The position numbers and the translations under genes were made by a program. This document shows, piece after piece, positions 24,301 through 35,982 of a DNA stretch of 64,000 nt. Source of the stretch: Rhodeus uyekii. Taxonomy: Eukaryota > Chordata > Actinopteri > Cypriniformes > Acheilognathidae. Where the stretch lies: the NCBI GenBank assembly GCA_037043235.1, contig JAWRVZ010000039.1:4633501-4697500 (forward strand). The letters run 5' to 3'. Under the pieces are notes generated by a model. It worked only from the letters and a program-made list of their open reading frames with translations, did not search any database and was not told the DNA's origin. Within the stretch, counting starts at the first letter, position 1. Each line of letters starts with the position of its first letter.

Positions 24301-24649
24301 TAGAGTCACAATTGTTAATCTTCCCCTGGACATAGTTTTGGAGATATTTTGTACCCACCTGTGTGACGGCTCTTCTTGGCCTTACTGTCCTTTGACTGGT
24401 ATTTCGTCGGTTTACGTAGATTCGGCCCACCTGCATTTGAAGGCAGTTCTGCTGGCAGCGGTGACCCGGGGCACGAATCGTCGCAGTGTTCGGTGTCTTT
24501 GGGCGGAATGTCGTGCCCTGTGGCCTCTACCTGACTACTCACCATCCTGTTGTCCGGTTGTCAAGTTTACTATAAAGTGCTACGCGTTTCAAGTGTTGTG
24601 ATGAACATAAAATGGTCGAATGATGGGCTGCTTACCTGCGAGTCTTCAT
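17998..24649 (-). CDS. IkappaB-zeta-like nuclear ankyrin protein with OCA motif (nfkbiz-like)
   Basis: Eleven putative coding exons on the - strand, listed 5' to 3': 24636-24649, 24359-24546, 20955-21076, 20851-20875, 20723-20769, 20029-20621, 19244-19349, 19008-19154, 18866-18926, 18202-18365, 17998-18114. All junctions are GT/AG and in frame; 527 residues in this model. The exon at 20955-21076 encodes YLGVRVKMPVRDMLRNIRL (from about residue 80), the OCA motif found in NFKBIZ and the POU2AF proteins. The large exon is Ser/Pro-rich, like the IkappaB-zeta transactivation region. Then come ankyrin repeats: LLHRAVEEGKRSLVYVIARR, TPLHLAAQKNQHFMVADLVS, KTCLHLSAENGYVRVLEV, LSALQCAAVALNDTVRELEL, collinear with human NFKBIZ. 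IkappaB-zeta acts in the nucleus with NF-kappaB p50 on secondary-response immune genes. The first tiny exon (MKTRR) and the last exon are inferred only from splice signals; translation could instead start at 24545 (MVSSQ). The product is shorter than human NFKBIZ (718 residues) and lacks its last ankyrin repeats. Introns hold a Tigger element and a LINE tail. Confidence 0.87.
22285..23723 (-). mobile_element. Tigger/pogo-type DNA transposon remnant with nested LINE tail
   Basis: The ends are inverted copies starting CAGTAGAACCCGTTTATGTC on the left and, read inverted, CAGTGGAACCCACTTATCTC on the right. Both are flanked by TA (22,283-22,284 and 23,724-23,725), as expected for pogo/Tigger. On the - strand around 22,530-22,735 a C-terminal transposase remnant reads DDILVEEAQELAITVQDFPD then DYIDIDVVTDRGLEAFVFKQ. 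The N-terminal and catalytic parts are missing, their place being taken by a non-LTR retroelement 3' fragment. Confidence 0.85.
22745..23437 (+). mobile_element. non-LTR retrotransposon 3' end (CR1/L2-like) inside Tigger
   Basis: The right part reads TTCATTTCGTTATACTGTAC then CAATAAACTTGAATCTA, which is the 3'-tail signature of L2/CR1-type LINEs and their SINEs in fish. No reverse transcriptase frame survives. The left border inside the Tigger element is approximate. Confidence 0.6.
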
Positions 24650-24659
24650 TCAACAGGTG

Positions 24660-25348
24660 TGTCATGTCAGAGGCGATGTGTTTTCATTAGCTGATTTGTG
24701 GAGGCGGGACACTCAGCACATCTCAGTTTAAGTTAAATCATGCGTGAACAGTGAACCCATGTGGAGCAAAGCTGTTCAGTCGAGCATGTGCTCATTAATC
24801 ACATATAACTCAAGCATTTCTGTTGAGCAAAATAAACTGAAATAAGTTTTTTGAAGAAACGGCAAGTTAAATAAATAAATCTTAAATGTAATATTTTTGA
24901 ACTATGCGGAGGCTTAATAGTAATGCTTATTAAATAAAAAGATCAAGAATTTTTTTTAAAGTAAAAGTAATAAAAGTAATATTAAAAAGCAATAAATCAA
25001 AGTAAAATAGAGCCTGTCAAACTTGTGCAGCGTAAAACAATTATTATTTTATATATTTTAATTTGCTAAATATATTTATAAATATATTACATAGCTTCTG
25101 TGTCTTAATCAGCTTTCCACATATATATATTGACCTTGATAATCTCCCTGATAATCATCATATATACTTACATATATACATTTTAATTTGCTAAATATAT
25201 TTGTTAGAAGTGTCAAACTCAACACAGAACTCAACAAGAGCGCCACAGCAGTGGACCCAGAAATGTTAAAACCCTACAGACACTCACCCTACAGTTTTAA
25301 CACTCATCATCATCGTAAATCCTGCTTTTTTATTGTACATACATTTAT
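24660..25348. other. upstream region of the nfkbiz-like gene
   Basis: The first few hundred bases are the presumed promoter of the - strand gene and show a GTGGAGGCGGGAC GC-box-like stretch near 24,698-24,710. The remainder is AT-rich with no gene seen. Confidence 0.4.
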
Positions 25349-25398
25349 AGTACAGCCAGTGCCGGCCCGTCCAACAGGCCAGGTCCAATCTATTCCCA

Positions 25399-25441
<43 letters not shown>

Positions 25442-25769
25442 TATAGAATTTATTTGTATTTTATTTTACTTTGTTTATGTATCTTTTATATTCATAATAT
25501 TTAAATTATTCGTCTTTCTCAAACACACTTCCACTTTCATTTACAATATTTTACAATACTTTTCAGTACTTGCAAACTTATTTAAATCTGATTAAATATT
25601 TTTACACATGTATTACATGTTGAGTTTGTTACAGGTAATAAAAATGTATACACTTAAATATTGAAATTGTATTTTTTGTGCTCTCTTCTCGCTGTTTTTA
25701 CACCAGTGGGCTCAATTTTTTTATCTCGCCTAGGGCCCCACAACCCTTCAGGCCGGCACTGAGTACAGC
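25349..25769. mobile_element. non-autonomous hAT element with 8-bp target duplication
   Basis: The element proper is 25,357-25,761. Ends CAGTGCCGGCCCGT and (inverted) CAGTGCCGGCCTGA are flanked by the identical 8-mer AGTACAGC on both sides (25,349-25,356 and 25,762-25,769). An 8-bp duplication with CAGTG-type ends is characteristic of hAT transposons. The interior is an (AT)n/poly-T stretch and AT-rich DNA with no transposase. Confidence 0.9.
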
Positions 25770-27251
25770 ACTTTTGCACAATATTACCTTTTCATCGTTC
25801 GCGTGGCATATTAAACTGAAATCATACACTGACATCTACTGGCTACTCACAATTCTGCGCATGTCTTCGGCAGGCATGTATCGACTCTTCTGCTCTACAG
25901 CGCCCCACAAATTTCAAGTGTAAATCTATGGTGAAAAATTTAATTGCAGCTCACTCTAATTGAGAGCCATAGACCTTAATCAGTTCAGCGCCATGAAAGA
26001 TTTGAAAGCGAGGCTGTGAGATAAACATACGATTTCATTGACATCCGCTGTATAAAGCTCCTAGATCAAATATAGTTTCCTCAGTTCGTGTTACCTGGAG
26101 TTTTTCTGTCTATTGAAATTTCTTGGAAAGATATTTTTGCAGTGTTTCGTATGCAGAACAATCCCAAAACATTTTAAATGACATTTTACAGCCCACTGAA
26201 TAGATGCATGTCTATCCCTCACAACCTCGCTAAAAAAAATGGCGCTGCTGTGAATAAGGTCTATTGGGGAAGATTTCAAACTACCACGCTTATTTTCCTC
26301 TAGTTCAGTAACAAAGTGTAAATCCTTTAGTTCTGTTATGTTTGTTTTATGTTTGCTCTGAGGATAAACAAACTTTATTTCCCACACTGGAATTCATACA
26401 CAACTTGCAACATTCTAACATTCGAAAGCAATAAATTCCACATTGAGCCATTCCACGATGACATTCTTTGCGTTTGTCGTGTGTTCTAAAGTCTGTAAAT
26501 CATCCTCAGAGCGCCACCCTCAGGCTGAATAACGCAAGCACATTCGAATTCTGCCAAATGTGAAGCCTATATGAAACTTTCACCTTATTCCCACAACCCA
26601 ATATTCCAGTTTGTAAAAATCCATAAAAGACATCTGGCACATACCTGTATTAATCAGACTGGATCGTCTTAACGCCTTATTTGAAACATAGGCCTATGCT
26701 ACCATCAATGAGCATTTACTTATGTTTGGGAATGTTATTCTCCTCTCAATTAATTCCTTATAACTTTAACTTTAAATATGTATATTAAATAGCATCTATT
26801 ATTATGTATCTGGCGATGTTAATACATACTGTCACAGCAAGAGAGAGAAAAATAATGGAAAATAGAAAAACTAAGACTGCACCAAATATGAATACGTTTC
26901 GCAGATTAATCCACAATAATTAATTTGTGCATAGCTGCATTTTGTCCCAGTAGACAGGAATGATTGTTTTGGTTTTGTAATAGCAATTGTTACTAATTAG
27001 ATTTATGTAACAAAAAAACATTGATTTCCAGTCCTATTGATAGAATGCAGCGTCTTGTTGTTCGCTGTATTAACACTAGATGGCAGCGTTGCACAGCACA
27101 ATCCGCGTCTAATCAACGCATTTTTGTTTTGTTTCTAAACGTCCAATGTTAAATTCCACCTTATATAAGTATAATTTGGAATACAGATAGCGAACTGTAA
27201 CGAATAGTTTTACACCTAAGTTACTCTTCTTCGACATAAGATGATTTATTA
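25770..27251. other. intergenic, no gene seen
   Basis: AT-rich DNA with no recognisable coding frame. A - strand open frame near 26,091-26,387 has no recognised domain. Confidence 0.5.
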
Positions 27252-27415
27252 GGTCTATTCATCATCTTGCTGTTTTTATGGTATAAGGGGGGGGGGGGGG
27301 GGGGGGGGGGGGGGGATTAACTGTTAACTGTTAATTAAATCATGAGTCCCGGGACCATGACTTTAAAGTTCCTTGGAAGAACTGGACTGCTCGTTTAACA
27401 GAAAGCTATATTGTT
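27252..27415. repeat. local direct duplication, copy 1, with poly-G insert
   Basis: GGTCTATTCATCATCTTGCT and GACTTTAAAGTTCCTTGGAA recur at 28,263-28,420 in the same order and orientation. Copy 1 has a run of about 27 G (27,289-27,315) where copy 2 has only GGGGG. Confidence 0.88.
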
Positions 27416-28262
27416 AATAATCTATGACATGTGATTTAAAACGTCCAATGTTAATAAATTGCATCTTAATCTAAATCAATATTAATATATTTTGGGATAT
27501 AGATTTCATTGATTCAATTATTTGCTACTATTCAAAACCATAGCATCAGAGATAACATTTTATGCTCTTTCTGGAACATAATTTAGCCTAGGGGTTTGAA
27601 AGGATCATTTTGACTGATTTCAGTAATTTTGACTGAGTTATTTGATAGCCTATGTGTTTGGGACACAACTTCAGATCTACAAATCAATGTCGCATTAAAT
27701 TGAGTATTGTGGTTTGCTTTCAGTCCTTATACCAGTGAACCTAATCTCACATCTATTTTGTGCACAAGTTCCTAATATATCAAGTAACACCTGATTTAAG
27801 CCCTGATATCCACAATAATGCGGGTCAGGTGGTCTTTTAATACTTTTTATTGTCAAAAATTCCCTATAGAAGTGTCTGAGTTTAGAACTGTTTGAGAAAG
27901 ATGGTTGAATAGCGTGTGGATGAGTATCGATGATCTGCATGCCACATTCCTTGCAACATATGGATCTAGAAATAATGACGTTGGAGCTACGATTAATCTT
28001 GCCTCCTAATCTTGTATACATTGTTAGCACAAGCCCGCACTTGCTGCAGTCTAAGTCAGAAAATACTGAGCGTTAACTTGACCTTAATTTGACAAAGTGT
28101 TTTTCAAAGATGAATGAACTCCTTCAACTCATATGTGAAATGCACACATTCAGAAAGTGTTCAAAATCAAGAATTGAACCACATAATCAGGATTAGGTGG
28201 GAGGCCAAGACTATTTAGAAACCCATACTGGTTGACTTGATGTTCAGTTATTTCTTGGAATA
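27416..28262. other. spacer between the two local duplicates, no gene seen
   Basis: AT-rich sequence. A - strand open frame at 27,695-28,030 has no recognisable domain and lacks coding character. Confidence 0.45.
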
Positions 28263-28420
28263 ATAGGTCTATTCATCATCTTGCTGTTTTTATGGTATAA
28301 AGGGGGAAAAATTAACTCCCAACTGTTAATTAAATGATGAACAAGGAAATTCTAGGACCATGACTTTAAAGTTCCTTGGAAGAACTGGACAGCTCCTTTG
28401 ACGGAAAGCTATATTGTTTA
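28263..28420. repeat. local direct duplication, copy 2
   Basis: About 1.0 kb downstream of copy 1, close to 90% identical outside the poly-G difference, ending after GGAAAGCTATATTGTTTA. Confidence 0.88.
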
Positions 28421-30777
28421 ACTAAGATAAGCTTTAAAAAAAATCCCTGGCAAGAAACCATTTGTTGTTTATTCACAAAAGAGGAAGTGTGTCACCGTTT
28501 TTTAGGCCCATTAAAACCGAAGGTGCAAAGTTTAGTTTTTTTTTTAATGGTTAGCTGATCAGTACCATTTATTAGGTTAATGCTTAATCATAGTGTTACA
28601 TAGCTGTAAAGTATTCATAACATTGAATATTTGATTAAAATGACTGTTTTAGGCTAGTTGAGGTTTAAAAATTGATACATTAGAAAGAAAAGATTAAGTG
28701 AAAAGAAAGTTGTGTTGACAGATGAAAGAATTATGCAATTTCAGGCAGCATTAAAACTGCTGCAAAGATCAGATCAAGTTTATCAGATCACTTCCCATGA
28801 ACAAATTAATGTCTACTTGTCTCTTGTTTGACCAGCAAAACATTAGTCACCTGTACAGGTGAAAAGATATCATCACCACAGGAGCAATTTTCAGTGTATC
28901 TGTAAGGTATATTCCCATGTAACCAGGACATTAATGATCATTGTCATTGGAGATAACGTGAATTAGAAATAACGTGTTATGAGGGTTCCTGTCATGGTTT
29001 CACAAAAAAACCCAAAAAAAAACAATTTGCAATGTCAAATTCAACTGGTTTTTAGTCTTTCGAAGAAAATAACTAATAAATGTGTCACCTTTATGTTTAA
29101 GGAACTGCTTAAAAGAACACTATTTAATGCATGTCATGTTATGATGCATTTTTACAGTAAGTGTCAATGCTCACCCTTATTTACGGTGTCTATTTTTTAC
29201 ATAAATGTTATACATAAATTATTTTCTTGTCAAAAACATGCAAAGAAAGTGCAAAACCTCAAAAAAGCTTTTGACATGATATACGCCATGGGTCTTCTGT
29301 ATTTGCTTAACAGGAAACAGCTACAATTTTATATTAAACTTATTAGGTAATTAGTTGATCTAATTTTATCTCTCTAAAGGTGTTTGTTAAATGTCCAGCA
29401 GGGGTGCTCATTCCTGCAGTGCCTTCACTTCATCCTGTTTAGATGATGATGCGCTAGACAGAGAATAAATGCAGTTGGTCTTACATAGATCTGGCTTTGG
29501 CCTTTGATCTGCCTATGTTTCTGCTCTATTACATAATTTATTGATTATTAACAAGTGAATGCAATCGGCATGCAGATTTGCATGATAAGGACACAATTAT
29601 TTTTCTTTATACAACTGTTTCTTAGTGCATGGTATCACTTTATGTAATATGTGTGATAGGGGAAATCTTGAAAACATACAATTTTGCTAGTACCTGCTTA
29701 CAAATACAATATTGAACATGGAATAACAATCTGATCAAGATACTTGCACCTGCACTATTTGGAGTGAAAAACTTAAAAGCTAGCTTTATAAACCTTTTAT
29801 TTAAGAAAACTTGACTGCTTTGTAAAATTCTTAGTATGGATAGAGTCAGTGACAGAAGTATTAGAGATAGAGACTTTTGTAATACACAATACAAAAAAAA
29901 CAAAACATTGAATGCATTTTGCAGAAGAAATTGTTCTGGTTGTGCTTCAGTTTGACAGTGCGGATGAATATGGCAATCCTACTGATTATAAAACATTCAC
30001 TACTAGGCTTAAAAGATATAACCAAATGGAAAGGATCTCAAGCTGAATTAGTCTTCAGTACTTTTCATTGAAATATGAAATATGCGTTCATTGCTTTCAG
30101 TCCCATGACTGGCATGGAGACCTGGAGGGCAAAACATCGGGGAATTTTTAAATCTCTTAATGTGAAAAAACCATAATGTGCTAAATTAGTGTTCAATTAA
30201 ACTTTTAATATCACCGTCTTACTACATTAGAACTGGTGAGAATGATGGCAGCGGAGAAAAGCCCTCTTTGCCCCCCAGGTGGGTGTTCCTAAGGGTGTGA
30301 TGTCACATAAAAATTATGAATAGACGAAGGCATTACTGTATCTGTATTTACACATACTGTTCTACCTTGAAAATACAGCGCTTCAACAGCCATAATAAAA
30401 TTGTTACAGTTTTGAGTATGTTTTAATTCTGGCTTTTCTCATGTGCTCCTTTTTTCTCCATTTTAGGTCACCTGTACCTTGTGTTGCATTCCATTGATTA
30501 GATCCCTGTGTATTTAGCCCTGTGGTCTTTCAGTTTCTGGTCCCTTCTCATATTTGAAATGTTGCATGCATCCATGACCTCCTTCATTTCCAGAGTCGTT
30601 GTTGTACAATACAATAAAGGATTGTATTCTCCAAACTCCTTGGTGTACGTGCCGTGACTAAACATGCAATACAGACAGAAATTAGCCTTCACACTGTTTG
30701 AGAGCTACATATGGGAATTTATCTGTTCAATGAAATCCCTTATTCACCCGTTGGGTGCGTGATAATGAAGGTGCGGG
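28421..30777. other. intergenic, no gene seen
   Basis: AT-rich with stops in all frames. Some poly-purine runs and short open frames have no domain content. No RNA gene recognised. Confidence 0.5.
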
Positions 30778-31481
30778 TGTCAGGGTTGGTGAGTGAAGGG
30801 AAAGGCTAACACTCAATTATGCAGGGTCTTTTCTTAAACAAAAAACTAAATCCGAAAATAAACTAGCCTGAGGGAGAAAACATAACTGGACAGACTAGAC
30901 AGGAACTGGAATAACAAGACAAGACTTGGGAACCTCAGACACAGGACTAACGAAGTATAGACAACGACACGACACAGGACTGCACGGGATTAAATACACA
31001 GAAGGAAGGGTAAATGAATGGGGAACAAATCAAACTAATGACAAGGAAACAAGGTGGGTAGGGTTAACAATGACACGCATTGCCACGTTCACATTAACAC
31101 GAAGACAGGGCGGAGATGGCAAAAACCGAACTGCGCGCAACATGAAAACACATGAAAGCAACACTGCACACAGACCCGAGAGCGCGCAAGATAATACGCA
31201 CTCACATAAAGTAGAGCGCCGGAGAACGAGGAACCACTCGGCTCCTGGGCTCACGACAAGGGCGAACACATGAGTTACGAATGCCCGAATCCCCCGAAAC
31301 TGAACCAGACCAAAGTATCGGGACCGGACATCATAACCCGCACACCAGACGTTACACAGACAAGAGCACACGCGGCTCGAACACTCGAATCCCCGAGCGC
31401 AAAACACTAGACATTACGGTAGTGTCAGAGCTCTGCCACAAAACCAAGAATGACTAGACCGTATGTGGCAGAACCCTGACA
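30778..31481 (-). mobile_element. putative solo LTR (family B)
   Basis: On the - strand it runs from TGTCAGGGTTCTGCC (at 31,481) to AACCCTGACA (at 30,778), a TG...CA structure of about 704 bases with no coding capacity. The first ~60 bases match the start of the element at 43,441-43,967 (GGTCTAGTC, CAGAGCTCTGACACT). A CpG-richer part near 31,120-31,410 opens long accidental frames. No target duplication was confirmed. Confidence 0.6.
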
Positions 31482-31788
31482 GAGGAAGAGCAGGTTCAAA
31501 CAGAATACTTTCTTTATTTGAACAAAACACTTTAAGGTTATAAAAAAGGGCACACTGCAAAAACCTAGAATAGACTCATAAACACACGGAGAGACCATCA
31601 ACACGTTACTTAACATAGGTAACAATCAACAAAGACTAGGAAAAGCGTGAGGGTTTATATACAGGAGGACATAAGGAACAGGTGAAGAGACTAACAAGGA
31701 AGTGACAGACGCGACAGGTGAAGGCGATGAGACAGGAAGCACACGGGAGGTAACAGGAAGTTTGAAGCGGCTCGACAGGACTGTGACA
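31477..31788 (-). mobile_element. putative solo LTR (family A), abutting family B
   Basis: Read on the - strand: starts TGTCACAGTCCTGTCG, has a TATATAAACC promoter-like box, an AATAAAG poly-A signal and ends CTCTTCCTCTGTCA, shared with the first bases of family B. About 312 bases and no internal genes, so a solo LTR is the simplest reading. Confidence 0.6.
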
Positions 31789-34524
31789 CCTGTTGAGTAA
31801 TGGAAACTTATCTCTGAGTCGCTTTAACAACATTTCAAGTCTCTGTTCTCGCTATTTCTGAAATGCTAAGCTAATGTTGATTCTCGTTTTATTACAAGTG
31901 TTGATGCGTTCTTAATGCGCCCCCACGCCCGCATTAAGAACACATAGGGCCCTCAATGGGCCTATAGCAAACATATTTATAAAAAAAATCTTAAACATAT
32001 AGAGATACAATGCATTCCATCTCAATATAAAATATAATTATATTCCAGACTACAACACCTTAAAAGAATAAATGCATTGACACAGAGGTCAAAGCAAACA
32101 GGTTTCAAACATCTTCAACTTTTGTGAAGTCATACGACTGCCTTAAGTAGTTTACTTTAAATAGTTTCATCATTAGGTCTTTTTTTCTGTGCATAAAAGA
32201 AGAGAATCATCAGGACAGTATGGAGGCTAAAAATCAGCCCACCTGGGCACATGATTCCTCATTCATTTTAAATGGGAATATGTAAATTAATTATTGAATA
32301 AATATAGGACAGAGACAAATAACAATTATAGATACTTTTGAATATACTGCATAATTAGCAGTTACAGTTTATTAGAAGTGAACATATATACTTCTAACAG
32401 GAGAAAAAAGCTTTCTCTTGAAAAGTTACCATAGTTCTGTCATAGAATTTAACAGTAAAATCATCATACAGGTAAAAAACAAGCTCCTCATTACCAGCCT
32501 CTATAAAATTGACTTGTTTGCCCTTATATTTCCCAATATTTAATGTAAGGTTAATAATAGTAATCTTACAATATATTACATAATGATATATTTCTACATG
32601 GTAATTTTTAAAGTCTAGTGGTATTTTTATAGCCTGCATTGAAAAGCATACACTTACCGAAGTTTACTGTTTATTTTTTAACTGATTTGATTTCAACTAG
32701 GTTCATAATAGAGCCTTTAATGATCACATCACGTTGTGCTAATGTCGAATTTAAATGAGACCGCAAATTGCGTCAAAGCGACTTCTGGGTGCGCGTGGGA
32801 TTTATTCAGTTACCCGTTGCTTCGCTTGACTTTTGGTCTTTGTTTCCCATGTGCTCCACGAATTAACAGCGCTCAATAAATGGATGCAGTCAGTCTACTC
32901 TACAGACAATCACAGGGCCCCCTCCTTGCTCAGGCCCTAGACCTACTGTGAATGTGGCCCTGACTAAACTTACTAGACCACTAGATGAGTCAGGGTTAAA
33001 AAGACACATTTCGGAAGATGATGTAACAATTAAATAGTGTACCTTTAAATTATTAAGTAATTTAATTTAGCCTTTAAATCTGATATGCTTAATAATTGAT
33101 TAATGAAAAACATCATATTTTAATATTTAAACATTTAATATCATATTAGTGGAATAGGATGACTGAATGTATTTCTATTTACTCTTGACTTTCTTGAGAT
33201 AAAAGCAAAACCATAAACAACCAAATGCCATTCAATGCAAAATCATTGAATGCATTTCAGTGTCTGATTCCTTGAACATTTTTTGTGAACTGGTGGTTAC
33301 AATGTAGAGCACTACTTTTAAACAAATGACCCAAGAGCAATATTTTACCACGATCAGTTCAGAGACGTAAATGAAGATAAATGTCTAGAAATAACTGACA
33401 ATATTCCATTTGCGATAAAAAGATGATTAACTCCACCGAAGACACAGAGGTCAGTAATGGTAAACCGCCTGTCAGTTCTGAGAATTTTATCCAGAAGTTT
33501 GAAACAATAAGGGAGGGAAGAAAAACAGAATAAGATGACATATAATGTGTGCCTCAATGCTGAATCACACATTTATATGCAAGAAAATGATGAAAAGGAT
33601 TCAATAATCAGTTTTGAGTCAGGAATGTTTTATCAGCATCTAAAGAACAGTTTTAACAACAGCTTTTACCTTGGAATGCTGCAACCAAATGTGGTTAAAA
33701 AAACCTGCTCAACCATAATATTGAGGTGTCAAATGAAGCTCTGTTCAGGGCCAAGTCAGCTTTTCATGATTGCCACTTGATACATGTTTATTGTAGTTTT
33801 AAGTATTTGTGATTAACAAGAACTTGATACTGGTATTTTCTTGCAAAGTTCTCACTGGTGTTTGTCAGAGAAGTTTATCATCTCATTCAAGACAACAGGA
33901 ATTTGGTCCAGTCGCCTCAGGCTCCTGTCTTCATCCTTCTGTTCAGTTGCTCTCACTCATTCAGTCTCTCTTTCCCTGTCCCTCCCTCCCAGCCCTCATA
34001 ACACTAGTGATCCTACAGTGTGGCTTTGTGGCTGCAGATGAAGCTCTTGTTCTCTTGTCTCATCATAAAAACCTTTGACTATTGTTGTATTGTGTATTAA
34101 GATGCTTTTGTTACAGATCTATTTAGATGTAGCTTTTACTGCAGCCTGAGCATGTGCAGATACATGCCCCTTTATGAGACAGGTAATCAATGGCTAGATG
34201 TTTTCTCTCTCTTCACAACAGGTCATGTCCATACTTGAGTTCAATTGAGTTCAGTACACATTAAATGCATTTGTCAATTTCTGGGGATTATCTTTGGGTC
34301 GTCTGCCTGTGGCCACCATGGGCACGTGAGGCAGGAGCTGTGCAAGGAAAGCATACTGTATGTGATACAGGAGCTGTGTTTGGTGTCTGTTTGTTCATTT
34401 GTCTGTTAAGTTTGTTGATAGAGTCGCTCTGGTTTGTTTGTTCAGCAGGCCCTTACCTGCTCTGGCACTCTGAGAAGTGGCATGTACACACAGGCTGTTA
34501 CCTTGCATGGCACATATGCTAAAA
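31789..34524. other. intergenic with unidentified repeat fragments
   Basis: AT-rich. Fragments such as AGGGCCCTCAATGGGCC (31,946) and AGGGCCCCCTCCTTGCTCAGG (32,915) look like pieces of old elements but could not be paired into termini. No gene seen. Confidence 0.4.
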
Positions 34525-35034
34525 TGTCATTGCAACTTTTTTAAAGTGCCCCTATTATGGTTTTTCGAATGTTCCCTTTAATGGCGTGTGTAATACAGAT
34601 TGTTAAAGTTGTAAAGTAAACCTACTCTGAAACACATAAACGAGTCTTCTGTAATTCACATCTCACTGTGTTACGGTTCTACGTCACTAGAAAATACATT
34701 TGCATAAAGAATACAGTTGTATGTTGTACGTTGTCCACCCGTGAACAACTTGACCTGCTCTAAAACCCGTCATTTTGCTAAGGACTACTTCTCAAATGTT
34801 AAATTTCAACATGGGAGTCGCAAAAAACTTGCTCTTAAAAGATGGATGAGTACCCAGTTTATGTGGGCCAGCTTGCACCTAGAAACCTGTAAGCATGAAT
34901 AATTATTGAGATAGCAACGTGAACGTTACATCAGATCAAGTTAGTGCCCGGCTAACATATGCCCAGTTATTGATAGTTCTCACATGTCCACCTTTTGCAT
35001 GTCTTTTTATCTCAAAGGGGATGAGATTGATATA
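34525..35034. mobile_element. probable old non-autonomous element fragment (CCCCTATTATGG)
   Basis: AAAGTGCCCCTATTATGGTTT at about 34,544 resembles the end of a common fish dispersed element. The rest of the stretch up to the Tigger border is AT-rich with no gene. The far end is not found. Confidence 0.35.
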
Positions 35035-35540
35035 CAGTAGAACCCCGACTTACGAAACGCTCTACGTACAAAAAGTTCGACATACGATAAAAGATTTCGG
35101 GTTATTTTCCGCCCGAGTTACGACAAAATGATCGAGATGCGAAAAACGAAATCTCGGCGAGGCGACGATATCCGAGTTTTGTTTTGATATTCGCGCTGAT
35201 TTTGTTTCGGGTTGGATGAAGACTACAGTTTGTCCGGTCAGAACAATGATGTCTCACTCAGGGAATGATCAAAAACTGGTATTTATTAAAGGTGCATAGA
35301 TCGATAAAACCTCAACGATTTGAACTAATTCCCTGTATTTCACTCAATAAACTATATACAATCTTCAGCCGATCTCTTTTACCTTAATCCTCCGTCAACT
35401 CTCTTCTGTCACAACACTTCCTGAACTCAGAGGGAAAGTTTGGAATAATCTATTTCGCACTGAATGACAGGGATGGCTGGAATAGTCCATGTAAGAAGGG
35501 GAACACTTTTTACAATCCTGCTCTCCTATTGGTCAGCATC

Positions 35541-35965
35541 TGTCACGGTTTAGGGGTTCATTGACTCCTCCTCCTTGTTGTTTGGTATTGTGGGGGCGTG
35601 GTCACTGATTTCCTCATCAGTCGTTCCAGCTGCACATCATATCCTCTCCCTATTTAATCCACCTCTCATTCACCTCCCATTGTCAGTTCGTTTCAGATCA
35701 CGCAGTCTTCAGCCTCCTGTGCGCTCTCTCCTGTGATCCTCTCTTCTGTTCTCCTCGCTGGCTATCGTGTGGATTCTTCTTCGGCTCCTGCCCGCTGTAG
35801 TCCCTGTGTCACTACAGCCCGAGCTCCCGCTCCCTGTGTCCTGCCCGGCCTCCATTGAAACTATTGACTCTCACCATTTTCTTCACTGGATTATTTATTC
35901 CCTGTTCATTAAACTCACGTTCACTCGCAATTGGATTCTGTTGTTTTTCCTGGTACAGCCTGACA
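35541..35965 (+). repeat. 5' LTR of the chromovirus
   Basis: TGTCACGG...CCTGACA, 425 bases. TATTTAAT at 35,651-35,658 is a plausible TATA box about 30 bases upstream of TGTCAGTTCG (35,681), the likely RNA start. It differs from the 3' LTR by A/G within GTTC(A/G)CTCGC. Confidence 0.96.
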
Positions 35966-35966
35966 G

Positions 35967-35977
35967 AACGAACTGAC
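35967..35977 (+). promoter_or_regulatory. self-complementary primer binding site
   Basis: AACGAACTGAC, two bases after the 5' LTR, is the exact reverse complement of GTCAGTTCGTT at 35,682-35,692 inside the LTR, where the RNA should start. It does not begin with the TGG expected for pairing to a tRNA 3' end. Tf1 and related chromoviruses are known to prime reverse transcription from the folded 5' end of their own RNA with 11 paired bases. Confidence 0.75.
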
Positions 35978-35982
35978 CACTC

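Larger units (their letters stand above)
21077..24358 (-). other. large intron of the nfkbiz-like gene
   Basis: Donor GTGGGT at 24,358 and acceptor at 21,078-21,077 keep the reading frame (split Gly codon). It contains the Tigger element (22,285-23,723), an (AAC)n repeat near 21,328-21,362, and otherwise AT-rich DNA with no further exon needed for frame. Confidence 0.8.

Noticed and set aside
31030..31407. 125-codon - strand open frame and 115-codon + strand frame
   Set aside because: Both lie in the CpG-richer part of a putative solo LTR. No domain, and both strands are open for compositional reasons.
32394..32639. 81-codon - strand open frame
   Set aside because: AT-rich, lysine/tyrosine-heavy composition expected from AT bias, with no recognisable motif or neighbouring exon.
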